Of a stretch of 64,000 nucleotides of DNA, positions 39,157-48,249 are shown piece after piece (positions within the stretch are counted from its first letter, which is position 1; each line of letters begins with the position of its first letter). This stretch comes from Micromonospora_G sp044458865 (lineage in GTDB: Bacteria; Actinomycetota; Actinomycetes; Mycobacteriales; Micromonosporaceae). Location: contig NZ_JBITIH010000010.1 of assembly GCF_044458865.1 (NCBI RefSeq), forward strand, positions 124,001 to 188,000, in the 5' to 3' direction. Position numbers and translations under genes: made by a program. The notes beneath the pieces were generated by a model. The model searched no databases and was not told the origin of the DNA. It saw only the letters and a list, made by a program, of their open reading frames with translations.

Positions 39157-39471
39157 TCAGGCGATCTGCCGCAAGTCGGTACCGTAATCGAAGATGATAC
39201 GAAGCTTTGCCCCCAGAGCTTCCGCATACCGAGCAAGCGTGGCGACCTCGTTCACGTCAAGATCGCCGTTCTCGATCTGACTGACCCGCCCCGGCGTCAC
39301 ACCCATGGCCTCAGCAACATCACGTTGAGTCAGCCCGAGGCGCTTGCGTTCCTCCGCAAGATGGAAAGCGCTCACCCACGCTTCGGTCCGGGCACGTTCC
39401 GTTGCCAGCGCCGCGTTGTCCCCATCGTCCAACTCGGCGCGGATCTCTTCCCAGTCGTGGAACTCCGTCAT
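39157..39471 (-). CDS. XRE-family antitoxin, HigA-like
   Basis: This 104-residue protein has a helix-turn-helix of the XRE family in its second half: RLGLTQRDVAEAMGVTPGRV, then SQIENGDLDVNEVATLARYA. The N-terminal acidic half (DWEEIRAELDDGD) may bind the toxin. The start ATG overlaps the toxin stop by 4 nt (ATGA), so it is co-translated with the toxin. Toxin-first order is that of HigBA modules. It probably represses its own promoter through the palindrome at 39881-39892. Confidence 0.87.
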   Translation of the reverse strand: MTEFHDWEEIRAELDDGDNAALATERARTEAWVSAFHLAEERKRLGLTQRDVAEAMGVTPGRVSQIENGDLDVNEVATLARYAEALGAKLRIIFDYGTDLRQIA

Positions 39472-39869
39472 TGTTGCTTCTCCTGCCTGCGCTGACTCTC
39501 GTCGACGAGCCAGTCGGCAAACGCGTCCTCCGCTTGCGGGATCGCCTCGTCGTACCACTTCACCCAGTTCCCCGCCTTGTTGCCCGCAACCAGCAGTACA
39601 GCCTGCGACCAGGGATCGAACACAAACAGAATCCGCACCGCGACATCCCGACCGGAGCGAGGTCGCAGCTCCTTCAAATTGACCACGGAGGAGGCGCGAA
39701 GCGTGTCCACCAACGGTCTCCCAAGCCCGGGCCCGGTTTCGGCGAGGATATCGAGAGCGACGTTGACCGATCGGTAGACATCGGGGTCAGTCCGACGCAA
39801 CTCGCGCAACCACTCGCGTACGCCGCCGGTCACCTTGATGAGCCACCGTCGCGAGGCTGACCTGGACAT
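39468..39869 (-). CDS. RelE/HigB-type toxin (Gp49-like family)
   Basis: This 133-residue basic protein has the Gp49-like/HigB fold: REWLRELRRTDPDVYRSVNV, LVDTLRASSVVNLKELRP, VRILFVFDPWSQAVLLVAGN, and a Lys/Trp-rich KAGNWVKWYDEAI. Relatives are ribosome-dependent mRNA interferases or translation inhibitors. It is the first gene of the pair. A -10 element 7 nt before the ATG suggests a leaderless transcript. Confidence 0.87.
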   Translation of the reverse strand: MSRSASRRWLIKVTGGVREWLRELRRTDPDVYRSVNVALDILAETGPGLGRPLVDTLRASSVVNLKELRPRSGRDVAVRILFVFDPWSQAVLLVAGNKAGNWVKWYDEAIPQAEDAFADWLVDESQRRQEKQQ

Positions 39870-39876
39870 GACCCGC

Positions 39877-39905
39877 AGTATAGCTCGAGCTAAACACCAG
39901 GTCCA
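39877..39905 (-). promoter_or_regulatory. Promoter and palindromic operator of the toxin-antitoxin pair
   Basis: On the minus strand, TGGACC (39905-39900) and TATACT (39882-39877) are 17 nt apart. The perfect palindrome TAGCTCGAGCTA (39881-39892) overlaps the -10 and its upstream flank, a typical place for autorepression. Confidence 0.65.
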
Positions 39906-39935
39906 TGCAACACGTCAAGTGAGCGCGACCAGCGG

Positions 39936-40859
39936 TCAGCTGACCACGTCCTTGCGGGTGAAGCGCCAGAACGCGAGGCCCCAGAAGATGGTGGCGTAGC
40001 TGATCGCCGAGATGCAGCCGCGTACCAGGTCGTCGGTCTGCACCGGAGTGGAGAGCAGCCCCAGCCAGGCGGTGCTGTAGTGGGTCGGCAGGAAGTCGCG
40101 CACCACGCCGAGCGCCTCGATCTGGTCCAGGATGCTGGAGAGGATCCAGAGCAGGACGGCACCGCCGACCGCTCCCAGGGCGGCGTCGGTGGAGACCGAG
40201 AGCAGGAACGCCAGTCCCGCCACCACCAGCAGCGCCACCGCCAGGTAACCGACGATGCCGAGCAACCGCAGCAGCCCCTCGGCGGCCGGGATCTGGGCCG
40301 CCACGGTGCTGCTCAACGGCTCCCAGCCGTAACGCAGGGTGCCGAGCAGCAGTGCGGTCCCGACCAGCAGCACCAACGCCAACCCGGAGTACGCCAGCGC
40401 GACCACCAGCTTCACCGCCAACAGCCGTGCCCTGGGCACCGGCACCGCCAGCAGATACCGCAGGCTGCCCCAGCTCGCCTCGCTGGCCACGGTGTCGCCG
40501 CAGAAGAGGGCGACGACCACAACCAGCAGGAACGACGCCGACACGAAAAGGCAGAAGAGGGCGAAGTTCAGTCCGCCGGTGGTGGCGAGGTCGATCAGGC
40601 TGGCGAACTCGCCGTTGCCGTTGTCGTCGTCGCCACCCGCGTTGAACTGGAACGCGATCAGGACGATCAGCGGCAGCAGCACCATCGCGGCCAGGGTCAA
40701 CTGCGTACGTCGACGCGCGAACTGCCGACGCCACTCGGTCGCCACCGAGAGCGTCGCCCCCGGCCGGTAACCCGGCGCGGCACCCGCACCGGAGACGGTC
40801 ACCTGGTCCGTACCGGCCATGTCGGCGGCCCCGCTTCCCGGAGAATCGGCCATCGTCAT
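39936..40859 (-). CDS. ABC-2 type transporter permease
   Basis: This 307-residue membrane protein has about 30 hydrophilic N-terminal residues and six predicted helices, with CGDTVASEASWGSLRYLLA typical of ABC-2 permeases. A loop after helix 1 has GGDDDNGNGEF, acidic and probably outside. It is coupled to the upstream ATPase fusion gene by a 4-nt ATGA overlap and is its membrane partner. The exported substrate is unknown. Confidence 0.88.
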   Translation of the reverse strand: MTMADSPGSGAADMAGTDQVTVSGAGAAPGYRPGATLSVATEWRRQFARRRTQLTLAAMVLLPLIVLIAFQFNAGGDDDNGNGEFASLIDLATTGGLNFALFCLFVSASFLLVVVVALFCGDTVASEASWGSLRYLLAVPVPRARLLAVKLVVALAYSGLALVLLVGTALLLGTLRYGWEPLSSTVAAQIPAAEGLLRLLGIVGYLAVALLVVAGLAFLLSVSTDAALGAVGGAVLLWILSSILDQIEALGVVRDFLPTHYSTAWLGLLSTPVQTDDLVRGCISAISYATIFWGLAFWRFTRKDVVS

Positions 40860-43690
40860 CGGTCCCCGCTCCCCCGCGAGTTTTCGCCGACCAGGGCGAG
40901 GAACGCGTCCTCCAGGCGCCGTCGCGGCATCACCCGGTCCACCCCGACCCCGGCCCGGACCAACTCGGCGACCACCTCACTGCGAGCGGTCCCGTCGACG
41001 TCCACCACCAGCGTCCCGTCGCCGTTGGACAGCACCCGCACCCCGTCGAGTCGGTTGAGCACGGTCCGCGCCGCCACCGGGTCGCTGACGTCGAACTGCA
41101 CGCTCGGCGACTCGCCGACGATCTCCTCGACCGGTCCGGCGGCGACGATGGTGCCCTTGTTGACCACCACCGCGTGGGTGCACGACTGTTCCACTTCGGC
41201 CAGCAGGTGACTGGAGACCAGCACCGCCCGACCGCCGGTGGCGTACCGGCGCAGCACCCGGCGCATCTCGGCGATCTGCGGCGGGTCGAGCCCGTCCGTC
41301 GGTTCGTCGAGCACCAGCAGTTCGGGCAGGCCGAGCATGGCCTGGGCGATGGCGAGCCGCTGCCGCATCCCGTGGCTGTACGTCTTGATCCGACGGTGGA
41401 TCGAGTCACCGAGCCCGGCGATCTCGATCGCCTCGTCGAAGTGGGCGTCGGCGAGGGGTCGCCCGGTCGCCCGCCAGTACGACCGCAGGTTCGCGATCCC
41501 GCTCAGGTGCGGCAGGAAGCCCGGCCCCTCGACCAGCGCACCGATCCGGGAGAGCACCGGCGAACCGGGGACGAGCCGGTGCCCGAAGACGTAGATCTCA
41601 CCCGCGGTCGGCTGGGTCAGCCCCATCAGCACCCGCAGGGTGGTGGTCTTGCCGGCGCCGTTCGGGCCGAGCAGGCCCACCACCTGCCCCCGGTGCACCT
41701 CGAAGTCGACCCGGGAGACGGCAACGAAGCCGTCCGCGTACTCCTTGCGCAGTTCGCGGATGACCAGCGGGATGTCCGCGTACTCGGCGGTCACCGAGGT
41801 GTCGTGGCGGCGGTGCCGGCGGCGGACCACCAGCAGGACCACGACGAGACCGACCACGATCGCGGCGAGCAGTGCGGCCAGCGCCCAGCGCCACAGCACG
41901 CCCGTGGTGGCGATCGGCTCCCCGTCCACCGTGGGCAGGGTGATCTGGTCGCCGCCGAGAGCGACCGAGTAGACGGTCGGTTGGACCGGGGTGGCGTAAC
42001 CCTGGTCGGAGGTGGCGACCACCAGCGCGAGCCGGTGCCCGGCCTCGACCCGGTGCACGATCCCCGGCAGGGTCACCCGGACCGGTGCCGCGCCGGCCAG
42101 GTCGGCCGGGAGGCCGCTCAGGCGGACCGGTGCGATCAGGCCGCTGGGCAGCTCGGCGGTGCCGTCCGGGCCGAGGTCGTAGAGCTTGACGAAGAGCACC
42201 GCCTCGCCGGTCGGCGAAGCGGCCCGGATCGAGACGGTCGGCGCCCCGACCACGTCCACCGGCTCGGCGAGCGGCTCGGTGACGAACCGGGCGTACTGTC
42301 CGGGCAGGTCGCCGGCGACTCCGCCGACCACGCTGGAGAGCACCCCGGCGAAGGGCACGGTCGAGATCGCGGCCGGGTTGCCGTTCGGAGGGTTGGCGAC
42401 CTGCTGCGGCGGCCCGGCGACGGTGACCGTACGGGCGCCGCCCCCCGCCGAGGTGTCGGTGCCGGTCAGGCCCGGGTAGTCGGCGGTCCGGAAACCGGTC
42501 GCGACCAGGCCCCGGTCGAGCGCGTCGAAGCCGGCCAGTCGGGACCAGGTGAAGCTGGTGCCGGGATCGTCGGCGTCGCCGCGTACGTAGTGGTCGAGCC
42601 ACTGCACGGTGAGGAACCTGGTCCGGTCCTGGTCGGTCTGGGGCCCGGCCCCGCCGTCGTGGCCACCGGTGAACCAGGCGACCCGGACCGGGGTGCCGGC
42701 GGCGGCGATGCCACGCGCGTTCGCGTCCGCCTCGGAGAGCGGAAAGAGCGTGTCGGCTTCGCCTTGGATCAGCAACGTCGGCGCTTTGATCCGGTCGAGT
42801 ACGCCGGCCGGGCTGGAGCGGCGCAGCAGCGCGACCGCCTGCTCGGTGCCGCGCCCGGTGGTGGCGATGTCGAGGTAGGCCGCGCAGACGTCGGCGGCGA
42901 ACCGACCGCAGGCGGGGTTGGGCGCGCCGGCACCGGGACCGGCGCCGGGCCCGACACCCGGGGCGGGTTCGTTACCCGTGGCAGCGCCCTGGGCCGGGCC
43001 GGTGCCAGCGACGGGTCCGCCGAGCCCACCGGGGCCGGTGCCGCCGCTTCCGAAGAAGATGCCGGCCCAGCCCTTCTTGAACACCCCGTCCAGGGTGGGT
43101 CGGCCACTCGACTCGGGCAGGAACGAGGCGGCCAGGTCGTGCCAGGTGATCATTGGAACGATCGCGTCGACCCGGGGGTCCGCCGCGGCGAGCAGCAGGG
43201 CGAGGCCGCCGCCGTACGAGCCACCGACGACGCCGACCCGGGGGTCACCCGTCGCGTCGGTGCGGATCTCCGGCCGGGCGGCGAGCCAGTCGAGTAGCCG
43301 GGCGGCGTCGCGTACCTCGAAGTCGGGGCTGTCCAGGTGGATCTCGCCGCCGCTGCGTCCGAAGCCCCGCGCGGTGTACGCCAGCACGGCGTACCCCTGC
43401 TCGGCCAGGTCTTCGGCGTCGCGGCGGACCGAGTCCTTCGTCCCGCCGAAGCCGTGCGCGAGCAGCACCGCCGGTACGGGCCGGTCCGCGCTGGCCCCCT
43501 CCGGTAGGTAGAAGGTCGTGTCGATGTCGACGGGCTGGTTCCCGTCCGGACCGGATCGGAGGCTGAGCAACCGGTTCTCGGTCCGGAAGGAGTCCCGCTC
43601 GGGCCAGACCGCCCAGCCGACGACGGCGGCGAGTAATGCCACGACCAGGGCCGCCGCGCCGAGTCGACGCCGGCCGAATCGGCCCTTCAC
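40856..43690 (-). CDS. X-Pro peptidase-like hydrolase fused to an ABC ATPase
   Basis: This 944-residue protein has four parts. A signal-anchor helix lies at about 9-30. The S15/CocE-type alpha/beta hydrolase has nucleophile Ser in VVGGSYGGG near residue 155, likely Asp in IQGEADTLFP and His in FTGGHDGG, followed by a beta C-terminal domain to about 590. A second membrane helix lies at about 600-622. The ABC ATPase has Walker A GPNGAGKTTT near 673, signature YSHGMRQR, Walker B VLDEPTDGLDP and a C-terminal ABC-2-associated domain. Topology places the hydrolase outside and the ATPase inside. GTG 43690 is the best start; an upstream ATG at 43876 would add a Pro/Cys-rich stretch. Confidence 0.88.
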   Translation of the reverse strand: MKGRFGRRRLGAAALVVALLAAVVGWAVWPERDSFRTENRLLSLRSGPDGNQPVDIDTTFYLPEGASADRPVPAVLLAHGFGGTKDSVRRDAEDLAEQGYAVLAYTARGFGRSGGEIHLDSPDFEVRDAARLLDWLAARPEIRTDATGDPRVGVVGGSYGGGLALLLAAADPRVDAIVPMITWHDLAASFLPESSGRPTLDGVFKKGWAGIFFGSGGTGPGGLGGPVAGTGPAQGAATGNEPAPGVGPGAGPGAGAPNPACGRFAADVCAAYLDIATTGRGTEQAVALLRRSSPAGVLDRIKAPTLLIQGEADTLFPLSEADANARGIAAAGTPVRVAWFTGGHDGGAGPQTDQDRTRFLTVQWLDHYVRGDADDPGTSFTWSRLAGFDALDRGLVATGFRTADYPGLTGTDTSAGGGARTVTVAGPPQQVANPPNGNPAAISTVPFAGVLSSVVGGVAGDLPGQYARFVTEPLAEPVDVVGAPTVSIRAASPTGEAVLFVKLYDLGPDGTAELPSGLIAPVRLSGLPADLAGAAPVRVTLPGIVHRVEAGHRLALVVATSDQGYATPVQPTVYSVALGGDQITLPTVDGEPIATTGVLWRWALAALLAAIVVGLVVVLLVVRRRHRRHDTSVTAEYADIPLVIRELRKEYADGFVAVSRVDFEVHRGQVVGLLGPNGAGKTTTLRVLMGLTQPTAGEIYVFGHRLVPGSPVLSRIGALVEGPGFLPHLSGIANLRSYWRATGRPLADAHFDEAIEIAGLGDSIHRRIKTYSHGMRQRLAIAQAMLGLPELLVLDEPTDGLDPPQIAEMRRVLRRYATGGRAVLVSSHLLAEVEQSCTHAVVVNKGTIVAAGPVEEIVGESPSVQFDVSDPVAARTVLNRLDGVRVLSNGDGTLVVDVDGTARSEVVAELVRAGVGVDRVMPRRRLEDAFLALVGENSRGSGDR

Positions 43691-44138
43691 GGCGTCCCGG
43701 ATCGGGTCGGTCCGGACAGGACACGGTGCGGGGCACGGCGGAGCCGGGACGGCAGCGCGGAAGGCATGGGCACACCGTACGGGCCACAACCTGTGCTGTG
43801 GCTGAGATCCGCCGTACGTCCGTCCGGTCAACCCGAACGTCGGCCAAATCGGGTCGTATGAACATCCGAGGCCCAAAGCGAGGGGGACAAATTCGGACTA
43901 TGTGAATTCCGATTTACTGGACATAAAACCCAATCGATGCATGTCGCTTGACAATAGGCACGCAGAGTGACGATTTTGAGTACCCGTGACCACGGGAGCG
44001 CAACTGACGTGAAACCGACTGTTCGTCGTGGACGGACGGAGTCGGGCGTTCAGTTAGTTTTCCGCTCCGGTGGGCGGGACCCCGGCGGCCTCCCGGCGCC
44101 CACCACCGGATCCTGGCCGTCGCCGGAGGAGATGCACG
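43691..44138. promoter_or_regulatory. Intergenic region with candidate promoter for the Cvn operon
   Basis: This 448-nt divergent gap contains no convincing gene. Its centre (43900-44060) is clearly AT-richer. TTGACA at 43948-43953 is a full -35 match, followed after 18 nt by GATTTT as a weak -10. No terminator or clear operator was seen. Confidence 0.45.
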
Positions 44139-45368
44139 ATGACAGTTCCCGCGCAGCGGCCACGACGATGGCCGAACGCGCCCGGAAAGGCACTGCGCCT
44201 CTCCCTAGCGGTGATCTTGATAGCGCCCATCGCCGCGCTCTTCGTGCAGCTACAGGGATCGGTCGACGACGATCAGGAGTTGGCCCTCCGGGAACAGCAC
44301 GGCATCGAGTACCTCCGCTCCCTCGCCGATGTCACCGTGGCCCTGACCGAGGCGCAGTCGGCGGCGGTGGCGGGCCGCCCGGTGCTCCGCGAGGCGCTCG
44401 CCACCGCCGTGGAACGGACCACCGTGATCGACACCCGGCTCGGCGCCGAACTGCGCACCCGGGAACGCTGGGCCGGCGTACGCGCCAAGATCGAGGCGCT
44501 CCCGGATCGCGGCTCCACCGCGCCGGACGCCGTCTTCACCGTCTACCGCGAAGCAGCCGACCTGCTTCTCGCCCTCTACGACAAGGTCCGGGAAAGCTCC
44601 GGACTGATGCGTGACCCGGAGGCCGACTCGTACTACCTCCAGGACGCGGTCGGCGAAGAACTACCGTTCGCCCTGATCGCGGCCGGTCGCCTCGCCGACC
44701 TCGCGGTCCTCGGCGCGGCCCGGCGACCCGCCGAACGGCTCCGTACGGTCGCCGAACTGACCGCCGCCCGCACCTCCCTGCTCGACCCCGCCGGCGACCT
44801 GATCAAATCCCTCCAGGCGGCGGTGGACAGCACCGAGAGCCCCAACCTCGGCGGCAACCTGCTCAACCAGCTCGACAGCTACCAACGGGCCATCGAAGCC
44901 CTCGCCGCCGCCTCCGCCCTGACCGACGGCACCTCCGAGACGGACCTGACCCAGATCGCAGCGGCCCGGGTCACCGCCCACGCCGCCGCCGAACAGCTCT
45001 CCGCGATCATCCTCACCGAACTCGCCACCCTGATCGACGCCCGCGTCGACCGGCTCGCCCGCGACCAGCAGATCACCATCGGCGCCGGCATCCTGGCCCT
45101 GCTCCTGGTGCTGGCCCTGATCACGACAATCCTGCTCGGCGGCCGGGGACGGCGGTCAACCCCGGCGGCAACGGCTGCCCCCGACACCCCGTCGGCCGAA
45201 ATCCCCGGAACCGAGCCCGGACGCTGGGACGCGCTGGTCGAATGGTCGGCCACCGGACCGGCGGGTTCCCCCGCCGCAACGCCCACGACCCGACCGGTCG
45301 CCGCAGCCGGAGCCGGTACGGGCGGCGACGGCCCCGGAACCTGGGGGCGTACCGATGCTGCTCGGTAG
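44139..45368 (+). CDS. Two-helix membrane sensor-like protein, Cvn operon
   Basis: This 409-residue protein has a helix at about 22-42, a roughly 270-residue extracytoplasmic helical domain (REQHGIEYLRSLADVTVALT ... DPEADSYYLQDAVGEELPF), a second helix at about 310-335, and a Pro/Ala/Thr-rich cytoplasmic tail. The architecture mimics a chemoreceptor or NIT-type sensor without any kinase module. GGAGGAG precedes the ATG at 44139. It overlaps the following kinase gene by 14 nt, so it is probably part of the same signalling complex. I do not recognise a named family. Confidence 0.72.
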   Translation: MTVPAQRPRRWPNAPGKALRLSLAVILIAPIAALFVQLQGSVDDDQELALREQHGIEYLRSLADVTVALTEAQSAAVAGRPVLREALATAVERTTVIDTRLGAELRTRERWAGVRAKIEALPDRGSTAPDAVFTVYREAADLLLALYDKVRESSGLMRDPEADSYYLQDAVGEELPFALIAAGRLADLAVLGAARRPAERLRTVAELTAARTSLLDPAGDLIKSLQAAVDSTESPNLGGNLLNQLDSYQRAIEALAAASALTDGTSETDLTQIAAARVTAHAAAEQLSAIILTELATLIDARVDRLARDQQITIGAGILALLLVLALITTILLGGRGRRSTPAATAAPDTPSAEIPGTEPGRWDALVEWSATGPAGSPAATPTTRPVAAAGAGTGGDGPGTWGRTDAAR

Positions 45369-48249
45369 GCTCCGGATCCGGGCGAAACTCGCGCTGCTCG
45401 TGATCACCCCGCTGCTCAGCATGGTCGGTCTCGCCGTGCCGGTGGTCGTCGAACGGGTCAACCAGGCCAGCCGCGCGGCCGAGACGGCCGAGACCGTACG
45501 CATCGCCGGCCGGGTCGGCTCGTTGGTGCAGGAATTGCAGCAGGAACGGCTCCTCTCCATCGGCTACCTGATGAACCTCACCGACCGGTCCACACTGATC
45601 CAGCAGTCGGCCACGGTCAGTGACGAGATCGCCGACCTGCGGGCGGACCTCGGCGACAAGCTCACCGAACGGGTGTCGGGCGCGATCGCCGGGGTGCAGC
45701 AGCTCGCCGAGCTACGCAACGCCGTACTCAACCGTCGGGCCACCCCGGAACAGGTGCTGGGCAAGTTCGGACCGGTACACGTGGCGCTCATCGACGCACT
45801 CCAACTCTCGTACGAGGTGGACACCGCCACCCCGCAGGGACGGCAGGTCGTCGCACTCGACGCGGTACTCCGTACCGACGAGGGAATCAGCGCCGGAGCA
45901 TCGATCATCGTCCTCGTGGTCGCGAGCAAGAACCAGGGTGCGATCACCGCCTACATCAGCAACATGGCCGCCCTCCAGGTCAGCACCAACCGGTTCAGCG
46001 CCTTCGCCACCCCGGAACAGAACGCGCTCTACCGGCTGGTCGAGGACGCGGTGGCAAACCGCACCAATCCGGAGTTCCTCACCACGTTCGCCCAGAACCC
46101 CGAGGGCGCCATCGCCGGCTTCTCCATGGCCCGGCTCTTCCCCGCCGTTCTGTCCCTGATCACCCTGGGACAGTTCGTGGAGAAGCGAATCGTCACCGAC
46201 GTCATCGCCCAGGTCACCGCCGAGCAACGCGCCGCGCTGACCACCGCATACTGGGTCGGCGGGCTGGTGCTGTTCATCCTCCTGGTGGTCGTCCTGCTGA
46301 GCCTGGCGGTGGCCCGTACGGTCGCCCGCCCGCTGATCCGGCTCACCCAGTCGGCCGACCGGGTGGCCCGGGTCGCCGAGGGCGAACTGGTCCGGATCGC
46401 CGACGACGAATCCGAGTCCGTCACCCCGATTCGGCTCGACCCGGTGGACATCCGTGCCCGGGACGAGGTCGGCGACCTCGCCCGCGCCTTCGACCGGGTG
46501 CAGGGAACAGCGGCCCGGCTGGTGGAACGGCAGGCGGCGAGCCGGCGCAACGTGGCGCAGATGTTCGGTCACGTCGGTCGGCGTACGCAGAACCTGGTCG
46601 GCCGGCAGATCGCGTTGATCGACCGGCTGGAGCACCAGGAGACCGACCCCACCCGGTTGCAACACCTCTACCGGCTCGACCACGTCTCCAGCCGGCTCCG
46701 GCGCAGCGCCAGCAGCTTGGTCGTACTCTCCGGTTCGGCCGGTGCCGACGGACACGTGGCACCGATGCCGCTCGGCGACGTCGTCCGGCTCGCCCTCGGT
46801 GAGATCGAGGACTACACCCGGGTCGACGTCGGCGTACGGATCGACGTGGGGGTCGCGCCCGCGGTCATCGGCGATCTCGTACTGACCCTGGCCGAGCTGA
46901 TGGAGAACGCCACCGCCTTCTCACCGCCGCACACCCGGGTGAGGGTCTCGGGCGAGACCATCGAGGGCGGCGTCCGCCTCATCCTGGTCGACCACGGCAT
47001 CGGGATGAACGCGGAACGGCTGACCGAGGAGAACGCCCGGCTGACCCGACGGGAGCGGCTCGATCTGGCCCCGACCGAGGTGCTCGGACTCTTCGTGGTC
47101 GGCCGGCTCGCCCGCCGGCACGGCTGGCGGGTGACGCTCTCGGCGACCTCCGGCGGCGGCGTCACCGTCGAGCTGGACATCGCGGAACGGCTGCTGGTGG
47201 CGCGGCGTACCGAGTCGTCGGCGGTCGCGGTCGCGCGGGTGACCGTGCCGCCCGCGCCGCTGCGCTGGCCGGCCGGCGAGCCGGGATCGGTCGCCGCCGC
47301 GCCGCTGCCGTCCCGGCTGCCGTCGACGCCGCTCCCGGGCCCGATCGGTGTCACCCCGGTCCCGGGCCCGATCGATGTCACCCCGGTCCCGGGACCGATC
47401 GGTGTCACCGACATCGGCGTCACCCCGGTCGCGAATGCGCTGCCGCCGCTCACGCCCACCGCCCTGGCCGGGTCCGGCCCGGCAACCGACGACCCGGGAG
47501 CCGGCTCCGCCGGCACCGGCCCCCGACCGGAACCGGTCGACCCGGCCGGTGCCACCACCGTGTCCTCCTCAGCCGCGCCGGCCCTGGCCGGCACCGGTGT
47601 CGAACCGGTCTTCGACGCCGCGTTGCTGCACCGGGCGAGCCAGTCGCTCGCCGCCGGTGAGCCCTGGAACGCGTTCGCCGAAGCGCCCGCCGGCGGCACG
47701 GCCGGACCGACCGGCCCGGTCGACTACCCCGGCGGCACGGCCGGGCCGGCACCGACCACCGGGGCACCGGGCTTCGACGACGCCGCCTCGGCCAGGGCGA
47801 TGGGACTGCGCCAGCGGGTGCCCGGCGCCCAACTGCCGGTCAATCCCGGTCCGGCCGCGAACGGCCGGGGCCCGGGACGCAACAGCGGCCCGCAGCCGGC
47901 CGATCCGGCCGTCGTGCGCGCGTTGATCGAGGAATTCGAAGCCGGCGTACGACGCGCACATCGCCAGCAACCAGCGACGGCAGCCACGACCGGGGCGAAC
48001 CCCCGGGGTACGGCGCCGGAGGTCGCGCCGGTCGGAGCGGGGCCGGTGCAACTCACCCGGCGGGTTCCCGGTTCCCACCTGGACGCGTCGGGACCGACGG
48101 CCCGCCGGGACCGGCAACGGTCCATCGGCGCCCGCGTGGACGATCCCGACGCGGTCCGCGACCTCGTCACCCAATTCGAGGCCGGGGTGGCCCGCGCCCT
48201 GAGTGAAGTCCGCCCCGACCACCGTCACGAAGAGGAAACGCCACGATGA
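45355..48249 (+). CDS. CvnA-type sensor histidine kinase with NIT domain
   Basis: This 964-residue protein has helix 1 at about 12-30, a nitrate/nitrite-sensing (NIT)-like extracytoplasmic helical domain to about 295, helix 2 near 300-322 and a HAMP-like linker. The conserved Cvn segment RRTQNLVGRQIALIDRLEHQ and LDHVSSRLRR come next. The HATPase has N-box LAELMENATAFSPP near 515 and G1 DHGIGMN near 545. The last 320 residues are disordered, with three 27-bp GPIGVTPVP-type repeats and a duplicated RVPG ... FEAGV-RA module. It is the kinase of a conservon that signals to a small GTPase. Confidence 0.9.
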   Translation: MLLGRLRIRAKLALLVITPLLSMVGLAVPVVVERVNQASRAAETAETVRIAGRVGSLVQELQQERLLSIGYLMNLTDRSTLIQQSATVSDEIADLRADLGDKLTERVSGAIAGVQQLAELRNAVLNRRATPEQVLGKFGPVHVALIDALQLSYEVDTATPQGRQVVALDAVLRTDEGISAGASIIVLVVASKNQGAITAYISNMAALQVSTNRFSAFATPEQNALYRLVEDAVANRTNPEFLTTFAQNPEGAIAGFSMARLFPAVLSLITLGQFVEKRIVTDVIAQVTAEQRAALTTAYWVGGLVLFILLVVVLLSLAVARTVARPLIRLTQSADRVARVAEGELVRIADDESESVTPIRLDPVDIRARDEVGDLARAFDRVQGTAARLVERQAASRRNVAQMFGHVGRRTQNLVGRQIALIDRLEHQETDPTRLQHLYRLDHVSSRLRRSASSLVVLSGSAGADGHVAPMPLGDVVRLALGEIEDYTRVDVGVRIDVGVAPAVIGDLVLTLAELMENATAFSPPHTRVRVSGETIEGGVRLILVDHGIGMNAERLTEENARLTRRERLDLAPTEVLGLFVVGRLARRHGWRVTLSATSGGGVTVELDIAERLLVARRTESSAVAVARVTVPPAPLRWPAGEPGSVAAAPLPSRLPSTPLPGPIGVTPVPGPIDVTPVPGPIGVTDIGVTPVANALPPLTPTALAGSGPATDDPGAGSAGTGPRPEPVDPAGATTVSSSAAPALAGTGVEPVFDAALLHRASQSLAAGEPWNAFAEAPAGGTAGPTGPVDYPGGTAGPAPTTGAPGFDDAASARAMGLRQRVPGAQLPVNPGPAANGRGPGRNSGPQPADPAVVRALIEEFEAGVRRAHRQQPATAATTGANPRGTAPEVAPVGAGPVQLTRRVPGSHLDASGPTARRDRQRSIGARVDDPDAVRDLVTQFEAGVARALSEVRPDHRHEEETPR
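47334..47409. repeat. 27-bp tandem repeats in the CvnA tail
   Basis: Three units start at 47334, 47361 and 47388 (the last truncated to 22 nt). They encode PGPIGVTPV-like repeats. Confidence 0.85.

Noticed and set aside
37312..39495. A 727-codon plus-strand frame opposite thrC
   Set aside because: It is antisense to thrC, the SAM-I riboswitch and the antitoxin gene, with no recognisable domain.
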